Shown here: positions 26,695-34,870 of the stretch, in pieces | How positions within the stretch are numbered: position 1 is the first letter of the stretch | Layout: each line of letters begins with the position of its first letter | From: an uncultured bacterium | Lineage (GTDB): Bacteria > Actinomycetota > Coriobacteriia > Coriobacteriales > Coriobacteriaceae | Assembly: GCA_905214435.1 (NCBI GenBank) | Contig: CAJMMA010000002.1 | Coordinates: 1 to 64,000, forward strand | Length of the DNA stretch: 64,000 nt | Direction: 5' to 3' | Notes under the pieces: generated by a model | Told to the model about the DNA's origin: nothing | The model's database searches: none | The model's input: only the letters and a program-made list of their open reading frames with translations | Program-made: the position numbers and the translations under genes

Positions 26695-27192
26695 ATGTTC
26701 ACTAAAGTCCTAAGGTCTTTTGGTATGCGTGGACGAGTTCTTACGCTGGATGCTCCCATCTCGGGCGACGTCATTCCGCTTTCCGAGGTAAACGACCAGA
26801 CATTTGCCACCGGCCTTTTGGGCCAGGGCGTGGCGATTCAGCCTACCGGCACGCGTGTGATTGCGCCGGCAGACGCCAAGGTCGAGGCCATTTTTCCCAC
26901 GGGTCACGCCGTTGCGCTCAACACGGTCGATGGCCTAGACGTGCTCATCCACGTTGGCTTGGACACTGTTCAGCTTGAGGGCAAGCATTTTAGCGTGCAT
27001 GCACAGGTGGGCGATGTCGTCCATAAGGGTGACGTGCTCATCGAGTTCGATCGCGAGGCAATTGCTGCCGAGGGCTACGATGTGACGGTTCCCATCTTGG
27101 TGTGCAACTCCGTTGAGTTCTCGAGTATCAAGGGCTCCGTTGGTGCGCATGTCGAAGAGATGGACCAGCTCATCGTTGCTCGCGAGCGCTAG
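26695..27192 (+). CDS. Orphan PTS EIIA, glucose (Crr) type
   Basis: Phosphocarrier of 165 residues that passes phosphate from HPr to an EIIB. ATG 26695 is chosen because GAGGGGGAG lies directly upstream; an in-frame TTG at 26674 would be earlier. The EIIA(Glc) fold is clear: DGLDVLIHVGLDTVQLEGK contains the phosphorylated His (about residue 86), and VIAPADAKVEAIFPTGHA holds the other conserved His. No EIIB or EIIC gene is adjacent. The EIIBC at 44065, which has no EIIA domain, is a plausible partner in trans, and EIIA(Glc) may also regulate other uptake systems. Confidence 0.9.
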   Translation: MFTKVLRSFGMRGRVLTLDAPISGDVIPLSEVNDQTFATGLLGQGVAIQPTGTRVIAPADAKVEAIFPTGHAVALNTVDGLDVLIHVGLDTVQLEGKHFSVHAQVGDVVHKGDVLIEFDREAIAAEGYDVTVPILVCNSVEFSSIKGSVGAHVEEMDQLIVARER

Positions 27193-27235
27193 TAAGTGCA
27201 CGTGGCCATTAGCCTACAATTCAAACACGTTTATG

Positions 27236-27264
27236 GAGGGCGCCCTTGAAAGAGGGCGCCCTCC
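27236..27264. terminator. Hairpin after the EIIA gene
   Basis: Perfect 11-bp GC-rich arms GGAGGGCGCCC/GGGCGCCCTCC with an 8-base loop lie 44 bp after the EIIA stop. No T-run follows, so termination would be factor-dependent or inefficient. Confidence 0.5.
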
Positions 27265-27464
27265 GTGGCAAGATGGGATTTGTCCGAAGCTAAACGGCTT
27301 TGGGTCACCGTGGACGGGCAGGGGCCTCGACGCGGCTAGACACGAGACACATACATTACGCGACCTCGCCCTGGTGGCCGCACACGTTGGTTGCGGCCGA
27401 CGCGGGCCGCGGGCAAGTGCTTGTAAGGGGAGCCTTGCCTCTCTTGTACGAGAAAGGACGCGTA

Positions 27465-28193
27465 ATGAAGATCATTAAAGCTAAAGACTACGAGGATATG
27501 AGCCGCAAGGCCGCCAATATCATCTCGGCGCAGGTTATCCTCAAGCCCGATTGCGTGCTGGGTCTTGCCACCGGCTCCACCCCGATCGGTGCCTACAAGC
27601 AGCTCGCTGCTTGGTACGAGAAGGGCGACGTCGACTTTGCCGAGGTCAGCACTTACAACCTGGACGAGTATCGCGGCCTTTCGCACGACGATCCCCAGAG
27701 CTATCACTACTTTATGCGTGAGAACTTCTTCGATCACATCAACATCGACCTGAACAACACGCATGTGCCCGACGGTTCCAACCCCGACGCCGCCGCTGCC
27801 TGCTCTGAGTACGACAAGATCGTCGCCGCCGCCGGTTACCCGGATCTGCAGCTGCTCGGCATTGGCAACAACGGCCACATTGGTTTCAACGAGCCCGATG
27901 ACCATTTCTCCAAGGGCACGCACTGCGTCGACCTCACCGAGAGCACCATTCAGGCCAACAGCCGCCTGTTCGACAGCATCGACGATGTTCCCCGTCAGGC
28001 CTACACCATGGGTACCCAGACCATCATGTATGCCCGCATGATCCTAGTCGTCGCCAACGGCGAGGCCAAGGCTCAGGCCGTGCATGACATGTGCTATGGT
28101 CCGGTTACGCCCGCGTGCCCGGCTTCGATCCTGCAGCTGCACACCAACTGCGTTGTCGTTGCCGACGAGGCCGCCCTTTCGCTCTGCGAGTAG
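27465..28193 (+). CDS. nagB: Glucosamine-6-phosphate deaminase
   Basis: Catabolic enzyme of 242 residues converting glucosamine-6-phosphate to fructose-6-phosphate and ammonia. ATG 27465 follows GAAAGGACG; an upstream in-frame start would add 55 residues of unlikely sequence. Family motifs are LGLATGSTPIGAYKQL (phosphate binding), STYNLDEYRGL, the catalytic region LGIGNNGHIGFNEP and SRLFDSIDDVPRQAYTMG. A leader of about 200 bases after the previous hairpin holds no gene and no known riboswitch fold. A strong terminator follows. Confidence 0.97.
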   Translation: MKIIKAKDYEDMSRKAANIISAQVILKPDCVLGLATGSTPIGAYKQLAAWYEKGDVDFAEVSTYNLDEYRGLSHDDPQSYHYFMRENFFDHINIDLNNTHVPDGSNPDAAAACSEYDKIVAAAGYPDLQLLGIGNNGHIGFNEPDDHFSKGTHCVDLTESTIQANSRLFDSIDDVPRQAYTMGTQTIMYARMILVVANGEAKAQAVHDMCYGPVTPACPASILQLHTNCVVVADEAALSLCE

Positions 28194-28225
28194 CGCGAAT
28201 CCTGCATCTCGACATAGCCTTGCCT

Positions 28226-28253
28226 AAGGCCTCCGCTTTGCGGGGGCCTTTTT
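28226..28253 (+). terminator. nagB terminator
   Basis: The stem AAGGCCTCCGC/GCGGGGGCCTT with a 3-base loop is followed by a T-run. Confidence 0.88.
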
Positions 28254-28641
28254 GTTATCCCTCTCCGCCCGCTTGACCAAAATCTTGCCGCAAGCTTGAC
28301 GAATGCCGGATGCCCAACAGCTTGATTCATTCCATACCAGATTCTATGCAAAAATGCCACTAAAAGGTCGTAGACGGTAGCGGGTGCTAGGCGAGTTGAA
28401 TGACATAGCTGAACCTTGTTCATTTGCGTTACACTGCCGCTTAGATGGGACAAGCTGACAAGCTCATTTACCTGCTTAAAGACCGATTAGTCGGGGGATT
28501 AATAGCAATCGGCCCTCGCTGTACAAAAACTTGCCGCTTGCGTACCAAAAGACAACCTAGAACACAAGGTCGCTCTATTCATAGCGCGGCTTGTATGGTC
28601 TTGCGGTTACAGTGTCCATACGGTCGAGTTGAGGAGCGGGC
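28254..28641. other. 388-bp intergenic region before the BTAD regulator
   Basis: It is less GC-rich than its surroundings. No gene with a ribosome site is found; a 67-codon reading frame at 28445 has no coding character. It probably holds the promoter and control region of the large regulator, but no consensus boxes are clear enough to name. Confidence 0.5.
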
Positions 28642-31641
28642 ATGGTAAACGATTTGGGCAGTATGGACGACCTCGAGCTGATGCCGCTGGGCGGTGGCTA
28701 TATGGTGCGACGCGAACGCTTGATGAATGAGCTTCTCGCCAAGGGCCGAAAGGCCGGCATCGTGGTTCTTTATGCGCCCGACGGGTTTGGGAAGACCTCG
28801 GTACTGCTGCAGTACACCCATGAGGTTAAATGCGACCCGACGCGAGGCCCCGTGCGGATTATCGAGGCCGATCGCGCCACTGGGCGCGAGGTGTTTATGC
28901 AGCTCGAGGTGGTTACCGAAGAACTCAAAGACAAACCGCACTCCCTTATCGCGATTGATAATGTGCCAAACCTCGATCAGCACGATACCGAAGACCTCAT
29001 CGACAGGATTCGCGGCCTGCGCGCTATGGGGGTAGGGGTCTTTATCTCCTGCCGTCCTTCAAATCGTCAACTGATTCATGGGCTGGGCGATTCGGTTAAG
29101 ATCAATGCGCAGATGCTCAAGGTGCATGCCTATGAGTATTCGGCGTGGGCATCGGCGTTTTCGATCAGCACATCGCTCGACTTTTATCAGCTCACGCAGG
29201 GCGTGCCCGAGCTCGTTTCGGCATTGCAGACGGGTCTGTATGGCCAAGGCGACGTAGCCGGTCTGCTCGAAAACGAGATTGTCAACGTATATGGCGCGGC
29301 ACTTGTCGATCTGGCTTCGCTCGACAATAATGCACTGTTTTGCGTGGCATGTCTCATGATTTTGATGGGCGAGGGCAATATCGCAGAACTCGAGGCTTGC
29401 GGGGTGAGGCTATCGATGGTCGACCAGTCCTACTTTGTACGCGACTACCCGATCTTTGGCTTGGACCCCGCCGAGCGGAGTTTTACATGTCTGGGCACGG
29501 AGGATAACGGACGCTTGCGCTTGCGTAAGTTGGTGGCCGAGGTTCGCCCCGAACTTGTTCCGAGGGCGGCCCGGATTTTGCTTAAGGCGGGCCGATGCGA
29601 TGCGGCGATGGGCCTGGCGGACGCCTTTTTGGACCGTGATGCGGTCCTTGAACTTGCTGGGCAGTATGGGGTCGATCTGGCTCTGACGGGGCACGGGGCC
29701 GATATCTGCCGAGCAGCGCTGGGCACGATCGATGCCGAGGATCCGGCTCCAGAGCCAACGCCTGCCGAGGCGCTTGGCGTATATCTGGCAGCGGTCAGCG
29801 TGTCCAATACAAAGCTCGCTCGCTATATGGCATCGGTCATCGAGCGCGGGGGCGAACGGGCGGCCTGCGAAATAGACCCTGTTTCATGGAGGGTGGCCCA
29901 GACACTGACGGCTGTTTGCTATGGGGACAACGGGCTTGGGCTTCCTACGAACCTGACCGTGCCAGAAATCGAGACATCCCATACCGCACTCGATATGTTG
30001 TCCGCGCATATCGAGGTCAAGCGCTGCCTGACCGAGCGGGGAGATGACGGCGGCGTTCTACAGCAGCTCAAAACGAGCAAGGCCTACGACTGCGAGCTCG
30101 ACATCGCGGGGATTGTTATACGGGCCGACAGCATGCTGGTGGAGCTTTTTGACGGGTCGTTTGCGGGAACCGACGAGCGCGACGACGAGATGACGGTGGT
30201 GCGGGAGGCGCTCGACGTACGTGGGCTTAAGGCGATGGCTATCTGGGTGCGCATGGTGTTGGCGGCACGGCGGCTCCTTTCCGGCTTGCCGGTAACCGAC
30301 GACGCGGCATTCAACGAGCTCGATCGTTTTGCCGTGCGCATGCGCGACAACCAGATTCAGCTGTTTGGCCTGTTGCTAGAAGGCTGGCAGTCGCTGGCAG
30401 AGGGACGGCCGGTTAATGCAAAGTTCCGTGCGGTCCAAGTGCTCAAACTTGCCGAGGAGTCGATTGCGTACATGCGCGATAACGCATTGCTGTTGGAGCG
30501 CGCGGCGTATCTGCGTAACACCTCGATGGTTTCGGTGCGCGAGGAAGCGGAGTTGCTCGATATAAGCCAGACGCAGGTTGGTGGAGCGGAGGCCTGGATG
30601 GTGGCGCTGCATTTGGCCTGTGCGGGCCGAGACAGCGATCTTGCGGCCTGGATGTCCATGAATCGTGCGGGGATTCTAGAGCCATCGTATCGGCTCTTTG
30701 CGCGCCTTGCCATGCATTGTCTGGGCGAGCCGGCGACCAGGATTCGCAAGAAGCTTCCCGTGCGCGAGTTATCGCGGTATTCGCTGCGCGACGATCTGGA
30801 AGGGGAGGGCGAGCGCCTGTTCCAGGCCGGCGAGGTTGAAGCCGTTGATACCATCGACCATATCGAGATTCGCATGTTTGGTGCGTTTCGCGCCGAGCGC
30901 GATGGGTTTCCCATCACGGACAAAATGTGGCGGCGCAAGAAGGCGGCGACACTTGCCGAGCGGCTTGCGCTGGGCATGGATGCGCTCGTCGATCGTGAGA
31001 CGCTGGCCATGGAGCTGTGGCCCCATGCCGAGTTCAATAGCGCCCGCAACAACCTGTACTCGACGATATCGCGCTTGCGGTCGGCTTTGGGACCGACGCC
31101 GGATGGCAAGTCGTGTGTGCTCATCCAAAATGAATGCATCGGACTCAACGGCGACTACGTCAAGACCGATGTACGGCTGTTTGACCAGATAAGCCGCGAA
31201 GTTTTGGGAAATCGCACGGGTGCGCGCGGACCCCATCTGGTCGAGCTGTGCCTTAAGATCGAGCAGCTCTACGCCGGCCCGTTGTATGTTCCCAATGGCT
31301 GTAATCCCACCTACTTTTTGCGTATGCGGCGCATTATGGAATCGAAGTATATCGACTGCATGATTCGGGGCGCGAATGCCGCTCTAGAAGAAAACGACCT
31401 GCAGTCGGCGGTATGGCTGGTGGAGTCGGGGCTGCGGCAAGAGACGGCGCGCGAGGACATGGTGCGTTGCGCTATGCGCGTCTACGGTGCGGCGGGGCGA
31501 CGACGCGATATCGTCGAGCTGTACAGTGGGCATATGCATCACCTGAGGGAGCAGGTCAATGGCGTGCCCGAGCCCGAGACGCGGCGTCTGTACGAGCGCT
31601 TGGTAGAGGGCAGGCTCAACCGCGTGCTCGTCGAGCGATAA
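28642..31641 (+). CDS. Large ATPase regulator with C-terminal winged helix and BTAD domain
   Basis: Putative transcription activator of 999 residues. ATG 28642 follows GAGGAG. The N-terminal NTPase region has Walker A YAPDGFGKTSVLL (about 43-55) and a Walker B-like SLIAIDNVPNL (about 102-112), as in MalT/AfsR-type STAND regulators. A long helical middle follows (about 250-730). Residues about 736-835 form an OmpR-like winged helix (IEIRMFGAFRAERDGFPI; SARNNLYSTISRLRSALG), and the last 150 are a BTAD/TPR-type helical domain. In classical SARP proteins the DNA-binding domain is N-terminal; here it is C-terminal after the ATPase. No effector or target is evident. It stands alone between nagB and yhbY. 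Confidence 0.82.
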   Translation: MVNDLGSMDDLELMPLGGGYMVRRERLMNELLAKGRKAGIVVLYAPDGFGKTSVLLQYTHEVKCDPTRGPVRIIEADRATGREVFMQLEVVTEELKDKPHSLIAIDNVPNLDQHDTEDLIDRIRGLRAMGVGVFISCRPSNRQLIHGLGDSVKINAQMLKVHAYEYSAWASAFSISTSLDFYQLTQGVPELVSALQTGLYGQGDVAGLLENEIVNVYGAALVDLASLDNNALFCVACLMILMGEGNIAELEACGVRLSMVDQSYFVRDYPIFGLDPAERSFTCLGTEDNGRLRLRKLVAEVRPELVPRAARILLKAGRCDAAMGLADAFLDRDAVLELAGQYGVDLALTGHGADICRAALGTIDAEDPAPEPTPAEALGVYLAAVSVSNTKLARYMASVIERGGERAACEIDPVSWRVAQTLTAVCYGDNGLGLPTNLTVPEIETSHTALDMLSAHIEVKRCLTERGDDGGVLQQLKTSKAYDCELDIAGIVIRADSMLVELFDGSFAGTDERDDEMTVVREALDVRGLKAMAIWVRMVLAARRLLSGLPVTDDAAFNELDRFAVRMRDNQIQLFGLLLEGWQSLAEGRPVNAKFRAVQVLKLAEESIAYMRDNALLLERAAYLRNTSMVSVREEAELLDISQTQVGGAEAWMVALHLACAGRDSDLAAWMSMNRAGILEPSYRLFARLAMHCLGEPATRIRKKLPVRELSRYSLRDDLEGEGERLFQAGEVEAVDTIDHIEIRMFGAFRAERDGFPITDKMWRRKKAATLAERLALGMDALVDRETLAMELWPHAEFNSARNNLYSTISRLRSALGPTPDGKSCVLIQNECIGLNGDYVKTDVRLFDQISREVLGNRTGARGPHLVELCLKIEQLYAGPLYVPNGCNPTYFLRMRRIMESKYIDCMIRGANAALEENDLQSAVWLVESGLRQETAREDMVRCAMRVYGAAGRRRDIVELYSGHMHHLREQVNGVPEPETRRLYERLVEGRLNRVLVER

Positions 31642-31671
31642 AAAATGAGCGTCCGAATTGCTCGGACGCTC
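31642..31671 (-). terminator. Terminator for the minus-strand yhbY gene
   Basis: Perfect 10-bp arms GAGCGTCCGA/TCGGACGCTC. Read on the minus strand, the stem is followed by ATTTTTTA. On the plus strand it lies directly after the BTAD regulator stop, so it may serve both genes. Confidence 0.7.
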
Positions 31672-31710
31672 GCAAGCTTGATGTATGTTGACTCGCCGGA
31701 TCGTTGGCTC

Positions 31711-32010
31711 TTAGACGAGCTTAATCTTCTCGATATCCTTGCGCGAGGACTCGCGATACAGCGAGAACTTGCGGCCGATAACCTGGACGACCTCGGCATG
31801 GCAGCGATCGGCGAGCTCTTCGGCGGCCTCGCGGGCGGAAAGGCTGGAGCCGTCCAGCACGGAGCACTTAACGAGCTCGTGCTTCTCCAGGTAGGCGACC
31901 GTCTGCTCGACGGTGCCCTCGTTGATGTCGGACTTGCCGATGATGATGGCGGGGTTGAGGTGATGGGCCATGCTGCGAAGCTGCTTGACCTGGGCTCCTG
32001 TCAGTGCCAT
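31711..32010 (-). CDS. yhbY: YhbY-family RNA-binding protein (CRM domain)
   Basis: Ribosome-assembly-associated RNA-binding protein of 99 residues, essentially one CRM domain. The family pattern is clear: LTGAQVKQLRSMAHHLNPAIIIGKSDINEG at the start, the GxxG-like region near IGRKFSLYR at the end, and LEKHELVKCSVLDG in between. It is probably a single gene; the methyltransferase 180 bp upstream on the same strand is separated by a gap without an obvious promoter. Confidence 0.93.
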   Translation of the reverse strand: MALTGAQVKQLRSMAHHLNPAIIIGKSDINEGTVEQTVAYLEKHELVKCSVLDGSSLSAREAAEELADRCHAEVVQVIGRKFSLYRESSRKDIEKIKLV

Positions 32011-32192
32011 GGGTTCTCGCTTTCTATGTTATGGGGCGCCCCGCGATGGGGCCTTAATCTACGTGAACTGTCCCACGATAGCGCAGGAACGGCGCGGTGT
32101 GGGGCGTGTTTGACCAGTTCAAAAAGAATGCGGATGCCGAGCGGGAGAACAGCGCGGGTTACAGGCGGACGTGTACTGCGGCCGAAAGCGGT

Positions 32193-33080
32193 CTATGGAC
32201 GGCTCGAAGAGACCGGCTCCCATGCAATAAACGCCCAACGGACCTTGCGGACGTGGTCGAGCATGTAGCGCCCTTGCGGCACGCCCTTGGACCCTGGCTC
32301 GCCGGCATGGGGATTTTCAATCATATGCTGAGCGACGTAGACGCGCAGACGGTCGATCTTATCCTCGTTACCGTGCTCGAGCATGCGGGAGAAGTCCACC
32401 ACGCCCGCCTCAAGGCTATCGAAGGTATCGCGACGAGGCGATTCAAAGTACGTAACCTGCGGCAGGGCACCCATCTGAACGAGGATATTAAAGGCATACA
32501 CAAAGCCATTACTGCAGGTAACCGAGGCACCGATGGCGTTCATCAGGTGCAGGTCATAGCGTGGGCTGGAGTTGGCGACCATCGTAACAGCACAACGCCG
32601 ACGAGCCGTTCGATCAAGCTTGGCAAGCGCGCCTTTTAGGTTGGTCGTGGTGACAGAACGACTGGCAAAGGCAACATCTACCGCTTTCGTGACCGGTCCA
32701 ACCAAATCCCAGTCATCATCCCAAGCAAGCTCAAGCGGTGTAATGCGATCCTCGAGTCCATAGTACTCAATGCCAGCATCAAGCGTGCCCAACATAGCAG
32801 GGGAAAAGTCAGCAGCAATCACAGGATGCCCAGCCTGAGCAAGCGGAATGGCAATCGACCCAGCCCCACACCCCATATCAAGCACCGATTCACCAGGCTT
32901 TAACGCCAACAGCTTCATAAAGTCCCGGGCATACGGAGCAGTCTCAAGCGGCCGAAAATGCCGAGCCCGCTTATCCCACTCAAAAGAATCATCAGCCCGC
33001 CGCCGACCAGCTTGCAAACGCATCCATTCGCCATTCCAATCAGCAGAAAGCAGCTCAGAGCGAGCATCCCCATCAACCAC
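32193..33080 (-). CDS. SAM-dependent methyltransferase, class I
   Basis: Methyltransferase of about 295 residues. GTG 33080 is preferred because AGGAGG lies seven bases upstream on the minus strand; the ATG at 33140 would add a 20-residue hydrophobic stretch made by the ribosome-site region. Motif I is VLDMGCGAGSIAIPLAQAGH, followed by VIAADFSPAML, with a post-I acidic Asp. The central region DVAFASRSVTTTNLKGALAKL fits motif IV-V. The C-terminal part (RDTFDSLEAGVVDFSRML) resembles enzymes annotated as small-molecule or corrinoid-pathway methyltransferases, but the substrate cannot be stated. It is flanked upstream by the 140-bp giant inverted repeat. Confidence 0.82.
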   Translation of the reverse strand: MVDGDARSELLSADWNGEWMRLQAGRRRADDSFEWDKRARHFRPLETAPYARDFMKLLALKPGESVLDMGCGAGSIAIPLAQAGHPVIAADFSPAMLGTLDAGIEYYGLEDRITPLELAWDDDWDLVGPVTKAVDVAFASRSVTTTNLKGALAKLDRTARRRCAVTMVANSSPRYDLHLMNAIGASVTCSNGFVYAFNILVQMGALPQVTYFESPRRDTFDSLEAGVVDFSRMLEHGNEDKIDRLRVYVAQHMIENPHAGEPGSKGVPQGRYMLDHVRKVRWAFIAWEPVSSSRP

Positions 33081-33243
33081 GGGCCAACCTCCTAGCAACA
33101 AAAAAGCGACTCCTCCCAAAAGAAGAGCCGCAACCAGCATATATCAGAAAGAACCGATCCAACGCCAAACCGCCGTATCAACCATGTGGTGCAGGAGCGA
33201 AGCAACTGCAACCGGGATAGAACCCAACCGAGGTCCCGTTGTG

Positions 33244-33383
33244 CGAGGAGCCCCGGGGAGGGCAAATATATAAGGTCGATCGCGAGTTCCGCACGAGCCG
33301 GAGAGCACTTAATGTGCTCTCCGTGCGAGTCAGGACTGTCCGAGCAGGCGACCTTATATATTTGCCCTCCCCGGGGCTCCTCG
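33244..33383. repeat. Giant perfect inverted repeat (35-bp arms) with inner hairpin
   Basis: Arm 33244-33278 is the exact reverse complement of arm 33349-33383 (35 of 35). The centre holds a second perfect hairpin (33299-33308 with 33314-33323, arms CGGAGAGCAC). The arms combine a GC block (GAGCCCCGGGGAGGG) with an AT block (CAAATATATAAGG). It lies 14 bp downstream of the UPF0210 stop. It may be a compound terminator or a palindromic mobile element; no coding sequence is inside. Confidence 0.9.
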
Positions 33384-33397
33384 CCCGAACCCCTCAG

Positions 33398-34762
33398 CTA
33401 GTTCTTCAGCGAGTTCAGCGGCGCCGGGAAACGTCCACCGCGATGGGCAAGCACGGTGCCGGCGTTGGGGTTCACCGGCATGATGGGCGCACGGCCGAAC
33501 AGGCCGCCGTACTCGACGCAGTCGCCCACGCCCTTGCCGATGGCGGGAATCACGCGGACGGCCGTGGTCTTGTTGTTGATGACGCCGATAGCCATCTCGT
33601 CGGCGATGATGCCGGCGATGGTCTCGACCGGGGTGTCGCCGGGGATGGCGATCATGTCCAGGCCAACGGAGCACACGCAGGTCATGGCCTCGAGCTTCTC
33701 GAGCGAAAGTGCGCCGGCCTCGACGGCGGCGATCATGCCGGCGTCCTCGGATACGGGGATAAAGGCGCCGGAGAGACCGCCCACGCTGGAGCTGGCCATG
33801 ACGCCGCCCTTCTTGACGGCATCGTTGAGCATGGCGAGCGCGCAGGTCGTGCCCGGGCCACCACAGGTGCCCACGCCGATGATCTCGAGGATGCGTGCGA
33901 CGGAGTCGCCGATGGCAGGCGTGGGAGCCAGCGACAGGTCGACAATGCCCTTCTCGACACCCAGGCGATGGGCGGCCTCGCGGCTCATGAGCTCACCGGC
34001 ACGGGTGATCTTAAAGGCGGTCTGCTTAATCTTCTCGGCGACTTCCATCATCGATGCGGAATCGGGCAGCTTCTCCAGGGCGGCGGCCATAACGCCGGGG
34101 CCCGAGACACCTACGTTGATGACGGCGTCGGCTTCGCCGCCGCCGTGGACGGCGCCCGCCATAAACGGAGAGTCCTCGACCATGTTGGCAAAGCAGACAA
34201 ACTTGGAGGCGCCGACGGAATCCTCATTAGCCGTGAGCTTAGCGGCATCGATGATGGTCTGAGCTGCCATGAGCACGGCGTCCATGTTGATGCCGGCGCG
34301 CAGACTTGCGACGTTGACGCTGGAGCAGACGCGGCTGGTGGTGGCGAGCGCCTGGGGGATGGACTGGATGACGCGGCGGTCGGCGTCGCCGATGCCCTTC
34401 TGGACGAGCGCGGAGAAGCCGCCCAGGTAGTCGATGCCGAGGGTCTCGGCCGCGCGGTCGAGGGCGTGCGCGATGGGGGTGAGGTCCTCATCCTTGCAGC
34501 ATGCGGCGATCTGCGCCACCGGGGTGACGGAAACGCGCTTGTTGACAATGGGGATACCGTACTCGCGCTCGAGGTTCTCGGCGGTCTCGACCAAGTGCTC
34601 AGCCGTGTGCGTCACGTGGTCGTAGATCTTCGTGCACATGCGGTCGAGGTTCTCGTCACCGCAACCCATGAGCGAAACACCCATGGTGATGGTCCTGATG
34701 TCGAGGTTCTGCTCCTCAACCATGCCGCGGGTTTCCGCGATTTCTGCGGGCGTGATCGCCAT
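33398..34762 (-). CDS. UPF0210 / DUF711 family protein
   Basis: Conserved protein of 454 residues whose fold is known to resemble pyruvate-formate-lyase-like barrels but whose function is unknown. ATG 34762 follows AGGAG on the minus strand. Family features include NLDIRTITMGVSLMGCGD near the N-terminus, NKRVSVTPVAQIAACC, GVSGPGVMAAAL, and GTCGGPGTTCALAMLND. In most bacteria an ACT-domain protein (UPF0237) precedes it; here that partner is absent and the upstream gene is metH, 108 bp away. The gene ends next to the giant inverted repeat. Confidence 0.9.
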   Translation of the reverse strand: MAITPAEIAETRGMVEEQNLDIRTITMGVSLMGCGDENLDRMCTKIYDHVTHTAEHLVETAENLEREYGIPIVNKRVSVTPVAQIAACCKDEDLTPIAHALDRAAETLGIDYLGGFSALVQKGIGDADRRVIQSIPQALATTSRVCSSVNVASLRAGINMDAVLMAAQTIIDAAKLTANEDSVGASKFVCFANMVEDSPFMAGAVHGGGEADAVINVGVSGPGVMAAALEKLPDSASMMEVAEKIKQTAFKITRAGELMSREAAHRLGVEKGIVDLSLAPTPAIGDSVARILEIIGVGTCGGPGTTCALAMLNDAVKKGGVMASSSVGGLSGAFIPVSEDAGMIAAVEAGALSLEKLEAMTCVCSVGLDMIAIPGDTPVETIAGIIADEMAIGVINNKTTAVRVIPAIGKGVGDCVEYGGLFGRAPIMPVNPNAGTVLAHRGGRFPAPLNSLKN

Positions 34763-34870
34763 CCTTGCGCTCCTATCTGCCAAAACGAGCATAGTCCCCT
34801 CTATTTTAACGTGCCGCACACGTCTCGTGGCGCGTGCGGCACGTTTTGGTGCGGGGTTGTTTCCGTTGTG

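Noticed and set aside
28445..28648. Small 67-codon gene before the BTAD regulator
   Set aside because: No ribosome site, low-complexity basic product, and it runs into the start of the regulator gene.
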